From contig NZ_CP109090.1 in the NCBI RefSeq assembly GCF_035917575.1, positions 4,588,001 through 4,652,000 of the forward strand: DNA of 64,000 nucleotides, read 5' to 3'. Below are positions 38,500 to 46,560 of this stretch, piece by piece (within the stretch, counting starts at the first letter, position 1; the number at the start of each line of letters is the position of its first letter). The notes beneath the pieces are model-generated. The model made no database searches and was not told where the DNA came from. It saw only the letters and a program-made list of their open reading frames with translations. Origin of the DNA: Streptomyces sp. NBC_01788 (lineage in GTDB: Bacteria; Actinomycetota; Actinomycetes; Streptomycetales; Streptomycetaceae). Made by a program: the position numbers and the translations under genes.

Positions 38500-39366
38500 G
38501 TGCACCGCCGGCACAACGGGCTCAGGACCGCAGTCCTCCTCGGGGGACTGTCCGCACTCATCATCCTCATCGGCAGTTTCTTCGGCCGCACCGGCCTGGT
38601 CGTCGCGGTCCTCATCGCCCTCGGCACCAACGCGTACGCGTACTGGAACAGCGACAAGCTGGCGCTGCGTGCCATGCGGGCCCGCCCGGTGAGCGAGTTC
38701 GAGGCCCCGGCCCTGTACCGGATGGTCCGCGACCTCTCCACCCAGGCCCGCCAGCCCATGCCCCGCCTGTACATCTCCCCGACCGAAGCACCCAACGCCT
38801 TCGCGACCGGACGCAACCCGCGCAACGCCGCCGTGTGCTGCACGGAAGGCATCCTGCGCATCCTGGACGAGCGGGAGCTGCGCGGCGTCATCGGCCACGA
38901 GCTCAGCCACGTCTACAACCGCGACATCCTCATCTCCTCCGTCGCCGGCGCACTGGCCTCCGTGATCATGTTCCTGGTCAACTTCGCCTGGCTGATCCCG
39001 ATCGGGCGCTCCGACGACGACGACGAGGGCCCCGGTCTGATCGGCATGCTCCTGATCATGATCCTGGGCCCGCTCGCCGCGTCCCTCATCCAACTGGCCA
39101 TCAGCCGTTCCAGGGAGTACGAGGCGGACGCGTCCGGCGCCCGGCTCACCGGCGACCCGCTCGCCCTCGCCGGCGCCCTGCGCAAGCTGGAGACGGGCAC
39201 CCAGCAGCTTCCGCTGCCCCCCGAGCCGCGCATCGAGACCGCGAGTCACATGATGATCGCGAACCCGTTCCGCCCCGGTCAGGGACTGTCGAAGATGTTC
39301 TCCACGCACCCGCCGATGGCGGAGCGCATCGCCCGCCTCGAGCAGATGGCCGGCCGCCGGCTCTGA
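38500..39366 (+). CDS. htpX: Membrane zinc metalloprotease HtpX
   Basis: M48B peptidase (288 aa) for quality control of membrane proteins. Two N-terminal helices ([37 protein letters not shown]) are followed by the active site [15 protein letters not shown] (HExxH near residue 143), two more hydrophobic segments, and [19 protein letters not shown] with the third zinc ligand Glu. The GTG at 38500 is six bases after TGGAGGG and yields the typical HtpX start; an upstream ATG at 38422 would add 26 atypical residues without a ribosome site. It stands alone. Confidence 0.95.
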   Translation: MHRRHNGLRTAVLLGGLSALIILIGSFFGRTGLVVAVLIALGTNAYAYWNSDKLALRAMRARPVSEFEAPALYRMVRDLSTQARQPMPRLYISPTEAPNAFATGRNPRNAAVCCTEGILRILDERELRGVIGHELSHVYNRDILISSVAGALASVIMFLVNFAWLIPIGRSDDDDEGPGLIGMLLIMILGPLAASLIQLAISRSREYEADASGARLTGDPLALAGALRKLETGTQQLPLPPEPRIETASHMMIANPFRPGQGLSKMFSTHPPMAERIARLEQMAGRRL

Positions 39367-39379
39367 GCCGGTCGCGGCA

Positions 39380-39781
39380 CTAGCGTCCGCCGAATCCGTT
39401 GTCCGTCCGCACCACTTCACGCCCCAGGGGCATGAGCGAGGCCGGGATGAGCTTCAGGTTGGCCCACCCGAAGGGGATGCCGATGATCGACAGGAACAGC
39501 GGGATGCTGGTGATCAGGTGTCCCAGCGCCAGCCACCAGCCCGCGAAGACCAGCCAGATCACGTTGCCGATGAACGACCCGGCGCCGGCACCCGGTCGCT
39601 CCACGGCGTCGCGGCCGAACGGCCACAGGACGAATCCCGCGAGGCGCAGCGACGCGATGCCGAACGGGATGGTGATGATCAGGACGAAGCAGATCAGCGC
39701 GGCGATGAGGTAGCCGATCGCCATCCAGATGCCGCAGAAGACCAGCCACACGAGGTTGAGCAGCAGGTTGATCACCTTCAT
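39380..39781 (-). CDS. YccF-domain membrane protein
   Basis: Small membrane protein (133 aa) with two tandem YccF (DUF307) units: NLVWLVFCGIWMAIGYLIAALICFVLIITIPFGIASLRLAGFVLWPFGR and NVIWLVFAGWWLALGHLITSIPLFLSIIGIPFGWANLKLIPASLMPLGR. The duplicated VWLVF...IPFG...PFGR pattern shows the internal repeat. The ATG at 39781 is nine bases after TGGAGG. Function is unknown. It is convergent with htpX. Confidence 0.9.
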   Translation of the reverse strand: MKVINLLLNLVWLVFCGIWMAIGYLIAALICFVLIITIPFGIASLRLAGFVLWPFGRDAVERPGAGAGSFIGNVIWLVFAGWWLALGHLITSIPLFLSIIGIPFGWANLKLIPASLMPLGREVVRTDNGFGGR

Positions 39782-39944
39782 GATCGGCATCCTCCAAGGT
39801 CGTTCGATGTCGTTTCCGCCGGTACTGCCCGCTGGCCCAAGTATCGGCGCTGTCAGGGGGATCAGGGGCGGCCGCGGCCCCTTGTAGCGCGATCGGGAAC
39901 GTTCGGAGACGATCCCGCGGCGCACCGGCCCCGTAGGTCGTGCC

Positions 39945-41201
39945 CTACCGCGCCGCCCACCACCGCCGTACGCCGTACGAGGCCATGCCCGCCGCCAGCA
40001 CCCCGCTGCCCACGGCCACCGAGAGCCAGGGCAGGGCGAACGCCAGCGTCATGCATCCGACGAGGCCCAGCGCCGGCACCACGCGCCGGGTGGGAGCGGG
40101 ATCGAGGGTCCAGGCGGCGGCGTTGGCGATCGCGTAGTACGCCAGGACGCCGAACGAGGAGAAGCCGATCGCGCCCCGGACGTCGACCGTCGCGGCCAGC
40201 ACCGCGACCACGGCGCCCACGGACAGCTCCGCCCGGTGCGGCACCTGGAAACGGGGATGCACGGCCGCCAGCACTCCGGGAAGATGCCGGTCCCGGGCCA
40301 TGGCCAGCGTGGTCCGCGAGACGCCCAGGACCAGGGCGAGCAGCGACCCCAGCGCGGCCACGGCGGCCCCCGCCCGCACCACCGGGACCAGCCCCGGCAC
40401 CCCGGCCGCCCGCACCGCGTCGGCCAGCGGTGCCGCCGAGCGGCCCAGCCCGTCCGCCCCCAGCACGGAGAGCGCGGCCACCGCCACGAACACGTACACG
40501 GCCAGCGTGATGCCGAGGGCGAGCGGGATCGCGCGCCGGATGGTGCGCGCGGGATCCCGTACCTCCTCGCCGAGGGTGGCGATCCGCGCGTACCCGGCGA
40601 AGGCGAAGAACAGCAGCCCGGCCGCCTGAAGCACGCCGCCGGCGCCGACGGAGCCGGCAATGGCCGCCCGGTCGGCGGTGGAGGCGCCGGAGCCCAGGCA
40701 CACCGCGACCACGGCGGCGAGCACCGCCAGCACGACCGCCACGATCACCCGCGTCAGCCAGGCGGACTTCTGGACGCCGCCGTAGTTCACGGCGGTCAGC
40801 GCCACCACGGCCGCGACCGCCACCGCGTGTTCCTGCCCCGGCCAGACGTACGCGCCCACGGTGAGGGCCATCGCCGCACAGGAGGCCGTCTTGCCGACGA
40901 CGAACGCCCAGCCCGCCAGGTGGCCCCAGAACATGCCGAGCCGTTCGCGCCCGTACACGTACGTGCCGCCGGAGGCCGGATACCGGGCGGCCAGCCGTGC
41001 CGAGGAGCCGGCGTTGCAGTAGGCCACCACGGCGGCGACCGCGAGCCCGAGGAGCAGACCGGAGCCCGCCGCGCGGGCCGCCGGCCCCAGGGCGGCGAAG
41101 ATCCCGGCCCCGATCATCGAGCCGAGCCCGACGACCACGGCGTCGCCGACCCCGAGGGTGCGCCGCAGCTCGGGCGAGGACGGGGCAGCGGACCGGGTCA
41201 T
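39945..41201 (-). CDS. APC-family amino acid permease
   Basis: Twelve-helix secondary transporter (418 aa) of the amino acid-polyamine-organocation superfamily. The N-terminal consensus is LGVGDAVVVGLGSMIGAGIFAALGPAARAAG (helix 1 with GxG substrate motif), ARYPASGGTYVYGRERLGMFWGHLAGW, and LLFFAFAGYARIATLGEEVRDPARTIRRAIPLALGIT (helix 6-7 with the conserved Glu). The substrate, probably a neutral or cationic amino acid, cannot be assigned. The ATG at 41201 gives the usual start; it has only a weak ribosome-binding site. Confidence 0.92.
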   Translation of the reverse strand: MTRSAAPSSPELRRTLGVGDAVVVGLGSMIGAGIFAALGPAARAAGSGLLLGLAVAAVVAYCNAGSSARLAARYPASGGTYVYGRERLGMFWGHLAGWAFVVGKTASCAAMALTVGAYVWPGQEHAVAVAAVVALTAVNYGGVQKSAWLTRVIVAVVLAVLAAVVAVCLGSGASTADRAAIAGSVGAGGVLQAAGLLFFAFAGYARIATLGEEVRDPARTIRRAIPLALGITLAVYVFVAVAALSVLGADGLGRSAAPLADAVRAAGVPGLVPVVRAGAAVAALGSLLALVLGVSRTTLAMARDRHLPGVLAAVHPRFQVPHRAELSVGAVVAVLAATVDVRGAIGFSSFGVLAYYAIANAAAWTLDPAPTRRVVPALGLVGCMTLAFALPWLSVAVGSGVLAAGMASYGVRRWWAAR

Positions 41202-41447
41202 GGCCCGAACCCTACTGACCTGTGCGGCCGCGGCCGACCGGTGCAACCGGGGGACGCCGTCGGGGCGTCCTCCTCCACGACGCGCTCCTGGCGCGGGACG
41301 CACACGCGTGTGGTAGGCACGATCACAACACGTGACAAGCACGAGGAGAACGACGCGCGGCCTGCTGGTGCAGCAGCACAGCCTGTCCGAACCGAGCGTG
41401 AGGCACCGGGACAGTGCAGGCACGGCGTGGAAGGGCAGGTTCAGAGC

Positions 41448-41714
41448 ATGGGCATCATCAGCTGGATCATCCTGGGGCTCCTGGCCGGCGCCATCGCGAA
41501 GCTCCTGCTGCCGGGGCGCGACCCGGGCGGCTTCATCGTCACGACCCTCATCGGCGTCGCCGGGGCGTTCCTTGGCGGCTGGATCTCCGCCCGCTGGCTG
41601 CACCACCCGATCAGCCGGCAACTCTACGACGGCGCCACCTGGGCCGCCGCGATCGGCGGCTCGCTCGTGCTGCTGATCGGCTACCGCATCTTCTTCGGCA
41701 ACTCGCGCGACTGA
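41448..41714 (+). CDS. GlsB/YeaQ/YmgE-family membrane protein
   Basis: An 88-residue protein with three hydrophobic segments and glycine-rich helices (ILGLLAGAIAKLLLPGRDPGGFIVTTLIGVAGAFLGGW, AIGGSLVLLIGYRIFFG). The family is stress-associated (transglycosylase-associated in older naming) with no known reaction. A strong terminator follows six bases after the stop. Confidence 0.9.
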   Translation: MGIISWIILGLLAGAIAKLLLPGRDPGGFIVTTLIGVAGAFLGGWISARWLHHPISRQLYDGATWAAAIGGSLVLLIGYRIFFGNSRD

Positions 41715-41720
41715 GCGGGA

Positions 41721-41753
41721 AAAGGGCGGGCACCGCGCAGGTGCCCGCCCTTT
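41721..41753 (+). terminator. Intrinsic terminator between YeaQ-like gene and yajQ
   Basis: Perfect 14-bp stem (AAAGGGCGGGCACC / GGTGCCCGCCCTTT, loop GCGCA). It is symmetric enough to act in both directions; the convergent yajQ ends 20 bases further on. Confidence 0.92.
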
Positions 41754-41772
41754 GCTCTGTCCTCTGCTCCGC

Positions 41773-42261
41773 CTACCGGTAGTTCACGAACTGGAGGGCG
41801 AAGTCGAAGTCCTGGCCCTTCAACAGCGCGATCACGGTCTGGAGGTCGTCGCGGCTCTTGGAGCTGACGCGCAGCTCCTCACCCTGGACCTGGGCCTTCA
41901 CGCCCTTGGGACCCTCGTCACGGATGAGCTTCGCGACCTTCTTCGCGTTGTCCTGGGAGATGCCCTCCTGGATCGACGCGAAGAGCTTGTACTCCTTGCC
42001 GGACAGCTGCGGCTCGCCCGCGTCCAGGGCCTTCAGGGAGATGCCGCGCTTGATCAGCTTGGACTGGAAGACGTCGAGGACTGCCTTCACCCGGTCCTCG
42101 GAGTTGGCCTCCAGAAGGATCTTCTCACCGGACCACGAGATCGAGGCGCCCACGCCCTTGAAGTCGTAGCGCTGGGAGATCTCCTTGGCGGTCTGGTTGA
42201 GGGCGTTGTCGACCTCCTGCCGCTCGACCTTCGAGACGATGTCGAAACTGGAGTCGGCCAT
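41773..42261 (-). CDS. yajQ: YajQ-family nucleotide/c-di-GMP-binding protein
   Basis: DUF520 protein (162 aa) with two ferredoxin-like domains. The starting [36 protein letters not shown] is diagnostic; [13 protein letters not shown] [32 protein letters not shown] and the end [23 protein letters not shown] complete it. Members bind nucleic acids or cyclic di-GMP (shown in Xanthomonas); in Streptomyces the role is open. It is transcribed toward the YeaQ-like gene and away from tRNA-Tyr. Confidence 0.94.
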   Translation of the reverse strand: MADSSFDIVSKVERQEVDNALNQTAKEISQRYDFKGVGASISWSGEKILLEANSEDRVKAVLDVFQSKLIKRGISLKALDAGEPQLSGKEYKLFASIQEGISQDNAKKVAKLIRDEGPKGVKAQVQGEELRVSSKSRDDLQTVIALLKGQDFDFALQFVNYR

Positions 42262-42502
42262 GTCCTGTGGCTCCTTGCATCGAGGTGTGTCGGGGTGCGT
42301 GTCATGCCGGATGCGTCCGGCGGGCGCGGGGGAACCGCCGATCCCGGCCTGCGGGTCGCGGGTCGCATCCGCACCAGCCTAGCCATCCCGGACGGTCACG
42401 GCCGCCGATCAATGGGGTGGCGGAGCACCCCTCGGCATCGGGTATTGTTTACGTCGTTGCCGGGAAGCCCGCCGAAAGGCGGTTCGAACGACAGCATCCC
42501 AA

Positions 42503-42584
42503 GGCGGTGTGCCCGAGCGGCCAAAGGGAGCAGACTGTAAATCTGCCGGCTCAGCCTTCCCAGGTTCGAATCCTGGCGCCGCCA
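42503..42584 (+). tRNA. tRNA-Tyr (GTA)
   Basis: 82-nt class II tRNA. The acceptor stem GGCGGTG pairs with CGCCGCC (42577-42583), the anticodon GTA is at 42537-42539 in loop CTGTAAA, a long variable arm is present, and the T arm is CAGG-TTCGAAT-CCTG. CCA is not encoded. Integrase remnants and accessory genes follow immediately, so this is the likely attachment site of an old integrative element. No second copy of its 3' end was found in the window. Confidence 0.97.
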
Positions 42585-42589
42585 CAGGA

Positions 42590-42637
42590 CCCAAAGGGTC
42601 TGTGACCAGCAGCAATGCTGATCGCAGACCCTTTGGG
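42590..42637 (+). terminator. Terminator after tRNA-Tyr
   Basis: CCCAAAGGGTCTG (42590-42602) pairs with CAGACCCTTTGGG (42625-42637). It starts five bases after the tRNA. Confidence 0.8.
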
Positions 42638-42686
42638 CGTTCACGGGCCTGATCTGATCGTTATGGGCGCTTTTTCCCAGTGTGTC

Positions 42687-42990
42687 TCACCCCGATTCGG
42701 GGGCTGACCAGTCCGTGTGGGGTGGGTGTGGGGCAGCCTCCGGGCCACGCGCGGCAACCTCCTGCGGCTCCACCCCGGAACTGAGCCAGGTGGACACGGC
42801 CGCGTGGCGAAGATCATATGGACGCTTCGCCGGCAGTGACGCGCACTGAGCGGACGTGAGAGCACGCGCGGGCTCTGCGTACGCACGGCATCGAGCAGCG
42901 CGAGAGCCTGCCTGGGGTCCGGCACTGAGGTGGGGTCCAGTTCCTCCGCCACCTGCTCCGGAGACTTCCACTGCACCCGTGGCAGGGGGT
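42687..42990 (-). pseudogene. int: Tyrosine integrase remnant (collapsed, frameshifted)
   Basis: Two pieces of a tyrosine recombinase survive in different frames. The upstream piece (about 42862-42990) encodes WKSPEQVAEELDPTSVP then DPRQALALLDAVRTQSP, the start of the catalytic domain. The downstream piece (about 42687-42861) encodes ALTSAQCASLPAKRPYDLRHAAVSTWLSSGVEP, with the RHxxR-box LRH. The catalytic middle is missing, the frame changes at the junction, and the nucleophile-tyrosine end is lost. It lies 100 bases from tRNA-Tyr with the orientation expected of an integrase of a tRNA-targeting (pSAM2-like) element. Non-functional. Confidence 0.8.
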
Positions 42991-43145
42991 TGCGAGCTGC
43001 TGTCGTTCGACAGTGGCTGGGCACGTTCTGGTGTGTGTGAGTGAGCGTCGCAGCTGCGGTGCGCGGTGTGGGACGGCAGTGCGTGGCAGGGCGAGCAGGA
43101 GTTCTGGTTTCGAGTGCGTGACCTTCGGCCGGGGGTGGTCGTTGG

Positions 43146-44810
43146 GTGCGGTGGGGGCTTCTTCGATATCGGGCCGGGGGTGTGGGCGGGTTGCGCGAGG
43201 TGGCAGCGCCATTCGTGGTGCCCGGTCCGTCCGGGGTGGCGATCCGCTCCAGTCTCAAGGGCCTCACCGGGCAGGACGAGAAGGTGCTGCGCCTGGCCGG
43301 AAGTCTGCTCGGCTCGCTGGCCTCCCGTGATCTGGGGGTGCGCTGTGCGGCGGGGCTGGGCCATGACAGTGAGCAGTGGGCGCGGCGCAAGCGGGCGCTG
43401 ACCGGCGAGTCGTCGTCGCGGTGGGCGGGCAGTATCACCAAGGCCACGCATGATCAGTGGGCACTGGCCCGGCGCGGGCAGCTCGCCCACATCCAGGGTC
43501 TGCGGGCGGGCGTCGAGACGATCACGTACCGGCTCGCACAGCCCGTCGGGGCCAAGGGCGCCAAGGGGGCGCCGGGCGGTTACCGCTCCGAGCGGGAGTG
43601 GTTTGCCAAGTCCCGGCGGCTGCACGTGCTTGAGGACCGGCTGGAGCAGGCACGGACTGACTGGGAGGCCGGGCGGGTGCGGGTGGTGCGCGGCGGCAGG
43701 AAGCTGCTCCGGGCCCGGCACCACCTGAAGGCCGCCGGGCTTTCGGAGGCGCAGTGGCGGTCGCGGTGGGAGGCCGAGAGGTGGTTCCTGCAGGCCGACG
43801 GCGAGTCCGGCAAGCGGTACGGCAACGAGACGATCCGCATCACTCCCGGCGGTGAGGTGAGCATCCGGCTTCCGGCGCCACTGGCCGGCCTGGCCAACGC
43901 GCCCCACGGCCGGTACGTACTCGCCTGCCGGGTCGCATTCCGGCACCGGGGCGGGCAGTGGGCCGACCGTGTCGCCGTGAACCGAGCGGTGGCCTACCGC
44001 ATCCACTACGACGTAGACCGGGGCCGCTGGTATGTGACCGCCTCCTGGCAGAACCCGCAAGTGCGGACCGTGCCGTTGGAGACTGCTCGTGCGGGTGGAC
44101 TGGTCGGGGTGGACATGAACGCCGACCACCTGGCCGCCTGGCGCCTGGACGCACACGGCAACCCCGTCGGCACGCCCCGCAGATTCGACTACCAGCTGGA
44201 CGGCACCGCACAGCACCGCGACGCACAACTGCGCCACGCCCTGATCCGCCTGCTGCACTGGACGGCGCGGCACGGCCTGGCCCTCGCGATCGAGGACCTC
44301 GACTTCGCCGCCGAGAAGACCCGGGAGAATCACGGCCGCCGCAAACGATTCCGCAAACTGATCTCCGGGATGCCCACCGCCCGCCTGCGGGCACGGCTGG
44401 TGTCGATGGCCGCCGAGCTCGGCGTCCCCGTCGTCGCGGTCGACCCGGCCTACACCAGCCGCTGGGGCGCCCAGCACTGGCAGAAATCCCTCACCACCAA
44501 GAACAGGAAGCCCACGCGGCACGACGCTGCCGCCGTGGCGATCGGAAGGCGCGCCCTGGGATGCCCGATCCGGCGTCGGACGGCACCGCCCCCACCGCAC
44601 CGGAGTGATGCGGTGGGGCATCGGACCGTCCAGGCCCGACCGGGCAACCCGGGACGTGAGGGACCCCGCCCCCGCATTCCCGGACCACGGACACGATCCG
44701 TGCCGCCCGGACGCGGAGCGAAAGCGGGCGACCAGTGTGTCCACAACCGTTCGGGACACACGGCTGAGCACGAGCCCTGGACCCAGGACTCACTCCCGCT
44801 CAGTCCATAG
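43146..44810 (+). CDS. TnpB-related protein (RuvC nuclease fold, no zinc ribbon)
   Basis: A 554-residue protein related to IS200/IS605 accessory TnpB. The RuvC catalytic set is present: Asp323 in GLVGVDMNADHLAAWRL, Glu383 in LALAIEDLDFAAEKTREN, and Asp460 in TRHDAAAVAIGRRALG. Helical N-terminal RNA-binding-like region and the wedge come before. Where TnpB carries a CxxC...CxxC zinc ribbon, this protein has VVAVDPAYTSRWGAQHWQ with no cysteine. The last 90 residues are Arg/Pro/Gly-rich. The only possible start is the GTG at 43146, because the frame is closed just upstream. No TnpA or serine recombinase lies next to it. It sits directly beside the integrase remnant. Confidence 0.85.
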   Translation: MRWGLLRYRAGGVGGLREVAAPFVVPGPSGVAIRSSLKGLTGQDEKVLRLAGSLLGSLASRDLGVRCAAGLGHDSEQWARRKRALTGESSSRWAGSITKATHDQWALARRGQLAHIQGLRAGVETITYRLAQPVGAKGAKGAPGGYRSEREWFAKSRRLHVLEDRLEQARTDWEAGRVRVVRGGRKLLRARHHLKAAGLSEAQWRSRWEAERWFLQADGESGKRYGNETIRITPGGEVSIRLPAPLAGLANAPHGRYVLACRVAFRHRGGQWADRVAVNRAVAYRIHYDVDRGRWYVTASWQNPQVRTVPLETARAGGLVGVDMNADHLAAWRLDAHGNPVGTPRRFDYQLDGTAQHRDAQLRHALIRLLHWTARHGLALAIEDLDFAAEKTRENHGRRKRFRKLISGMPTARLRARLVSMAAELGVPVVAVDPAYTSRWGAQHWQKSLTTKNRKPTRHDAAAVAIGRRALGCPIRRRTAPPPPHRSDAVGHRTVQARPGNPGREGPRPRIPGPRTRSVPPGRGAKAGDQCVHNRSGHTAEHEPWTQDSLPLSP

Positions 44811-44812
44811 GA

Positions 44813-44831
44813 ACGGTTGTCCGTCAACCGT
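44813..44831 (+). terminator. Hairpin after the TnpB-related gene
   Basis: ACGGTTG-TCCGT-CAACCGT, two bases past the stop codon. It may be a terminator, or the right-end/guide-RNA scaffold structure typical of TnpB elements. Confidence 0.55.
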
Positions 44832-44871
44832 CCGGCGTCAACGGCGTAGCCGAGTGCGTTGTGAAAGATGG

Positions 44872-45447
44872 TCACTCCACGTCCGCTGCCCGACCGGACA
44901 GCAGGGCGTGCAGATAACGTCGCCGGAAGACCCGCTGCGCGACCAGCAGCACCGGGAACACCGGGCGCCACCACCCGTGTGGGGCGGCACCGGTCAGGGA
45001 GCGGATCGTCAGCGCGACCGTGCCGTCGGGGGACCGGTGGACGATGAAGGCCTCCTCACCGCTGACGGGATGACCGGGCAGGGTGCCGTAGGCGAAGCCG
45101 CAGCGGTCCGGGGTGTCGACGACGGCGACGACCCGGACCGGCTCCCGTACCACGCACGGACCGAATGCCGCGGTGACCTGGTAATCCGCCCCCTCGACGA
45201 CCCGCTCCCCCGCACCGTCGCGGCCACTGACTGTGAAGCCGCTGCGCCGCTTGACGCCCCAGCGCAGCACCGCGTCCGCCGCTGCTTGCCAGTCCGCCTC
45301 CCCGCGACCGATGACGACGGTACGGGCATAGCGGCGCAGACCTGTGTTCCCCGACGGCCACGGCTCGTCGGCGGGTCGGGTCGCCCCGGCCGGGCCGTAG
45401 GTGAGTGCGCCGGCTGACGGGCCGCGTCTCGTACGGCTGTGGGGCAT
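44872..45447 (-). CDS. DUF1990-family protein
   Basis: Protein of 191 residues with the DUF1990 fold: the N-terminal YARTVVIGRGEADWQAAADAVLRWGVKRRSGFTV, the middle FGPCVVREPVRVVAVVDTPDRCGFAYGTLPGHPVSGEEAF and the C-terminal LTIRSLTGAAP...RPVFPVLLVAQRVFRRRYLHAL. The reaction is unknown. The ATG at 45447 is six bases after AGGAG. It lies convergent with the TnpB-like gene, inside the tRNA-Tyr island. Confidence 0.88.
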   Translation of the reverse strand: MPHSRTRRGPSAGALTYGPAGATRPADEPWPSGNTGLRRYARTVVIGRGEADWQAAADAVLRWGVKRRSGFTVSGRDGAGERVVEGADYQVTAAFGPCVVREPVRVVAVVDTPDRCGFAYGTLPGHPVSGEEAFIVHRSPDGTVALTIRSLTGAAPHGWWRPVFPVLLVAQRVFRRRYLHALLSGRAADVE

Positions 45448-45634
45448 GACGCTCCTGTGGGGCGTGCGGGCGGGCCGTGATCGTAACGCGGCGGTGCCCC
45501 TCCGCCTGGTCGACGGTCGGCCAGAGGGTCGTTGCACGGCGGAGTGCCGGGAACTGTTGCTTTAAGGGCCGAAGGAATCCGCCTTGGGCAAGCTCCAGTT
45601 GATCTGGCGTGTCCCTGTCGACGGAGGGGCGGCT

Positions 45635-46378
45635 GTGGCTCAATTGCCGTCGGTGTGAGTCCGTCGGCACGATGGGCGTGGAGGGGGAGGGTGGAAAGTG
45701 TCGTGGTGGGCGGGGATCGGCCGGTGACGTGGGCTGAGGCGGCCAGGGTGGCGGCGGGGTGTGGGGTGGTGCTCGCCCTCACGTGGGCCGCTTTGGAGTT
45801 TTTCGACGAGCGGCAGTTTCCGGTTGCCGCACCAGTGGTGATGGTGCTGGGCCGGTGGTTCTACAACAGGCACCGTCACTGGGGCGCCGGTCTGGTGGCC
45901 GCGGTCGTCGGCTCGATCGTGGTGGGCACCTTGGCCGACAGGCTGCGACCTGATGTGGACCGGCTGCTCGCCGACACCACGGCTTCCGCGGCGGGGCTGG
46001 TGGTCGCGATGGCCGTGTTCACTGTCTGCTCCCGCGTGCGGCGGGGTTCCTGACATGGCGTACGCGGGGGACGACCGATGTGGTGCCAGGCGTGGTCTGC
46101 GCCTGCGTATCCTCTGGCACCGTTGCTCGGGCGCCGTCGCCGTACTGGCTCGGCCTCGCTGCGCTCCTCTTGGCCGGCATCAGGCTGAGCACCGTGTCCG
46201 ACGCCAAGGCCGAGGAGCGCGCCTACCGGGCTGCCCGCCCCTGTGGCACGGCAGTAACCGTGGACTGCCTGCGCTCCGTACAGGCCACCGTGCACGGCAC
46301 GGAGATCGGACACGCGGTCGCGCGCACTCTCGGGTACGCCGCGACGGGGCTGCTCGCACGCCTCAAGAAGCGCGGCCA
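45635..46378 (+). repeat. Duplicated two-gene membrane module, copy 1
   Basis: The block begins with GTGGCTCAATTGCCGTCGG (45635) and contains gene A (intact, 45691-46053) and gene B (broken, from 46055). It is paralogous to 48870-49580, where A is broken and B intact. Both copies share the same 4-base TGAC junction between A and B and the same A C-terminus (MAVFTV(C/Y)SRVRR). Confidence 0.85.
45691..46053 (+). CDS. Small membrane protein (gene A of the duplicated module)
   Basis: 120-residue protein with about four hydrophobic segments: ARVAAGCGVVLALTWAALEFF, FPVAAPVVMVLGRWFY, HWGAGLVAAVVGSIVVG and SAAGLVVAMAVFTVCSRV. The GTG at 45691 comes right after GGAGGGGGAGG. No family is recognised. 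A shortened fossil of a second copy, reduced to the 5' leader and the last 15 codons, lies at 48870-48982. Gene B starts two bases after its stop, so the pair is normally an operon. Confidence 0.7.
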   Translation: MESVVVGGDRPVTWAEAARVAAGCGVVLALTWAALEFFDERQFPVAAPVVMVLGRWFYNRHRHWGAGLVAAVVGSIVVGTLADRLRPDVDRLLADTTASAAGLVVAMAVFTVCSRVRRGS

Positions 46379-46463
46379 GGTGGCTCCGACCGGCTGGGGC
46401 CGTGAAAGACCCCCCGCTGGTCAGCGGGGGGGGGGTCTCGTTGCTGGCCCCCGTCTGATCTGA
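46055..46463 (+). pseudogene. Broken copy of the membrane protein at 48984 (gene B, copy 1)
   Basis: The start MAYAGDDRCGARRGLRLRILWHRCSGAVAVL matches MPYEGDDRGGVRRDLRLRTLWHRCWGAIAVL of the intact gene B. An extra G near 46147 shifts the frame. The +1 frame then reads RAYRAARPCGTAVTVDCLRSVQATVHGTEI, again matching gene B, and jumps straight to GHAVARTLGYAATGLLARLKKRG: a 273-base (91-codon) segment present in the intact copy (49236-49508) is missing. The last part runs into a terminator. Two independent lesions show it is not expressed as a whole. Confidence 0.85.
46408..46437 (+). terminator. Terminator of the broken module copy
   Basis: GACCCCCCGCTG pairs with CAGCGGGGGGGGTC around a GT loop, with TCTCGTT following. 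Confidence 0.8.
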
Positions 46464-46560
46464 CGGGGAGGGCGTGGGTGCACATGATCACTCTGGTGCC
46501 ACGAGTTGGGCCGGTACCGCCGACGCCGAGAGGCGACGCCGGCCTGGCCGGAGCGCGCAC

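Noticed and set aside
42590..45700. CRISPR array or attR near tRNA-Tyr
   Set aside because: No regularly spaced repeats and no second copy of the tRNA 3' end were found by eye.
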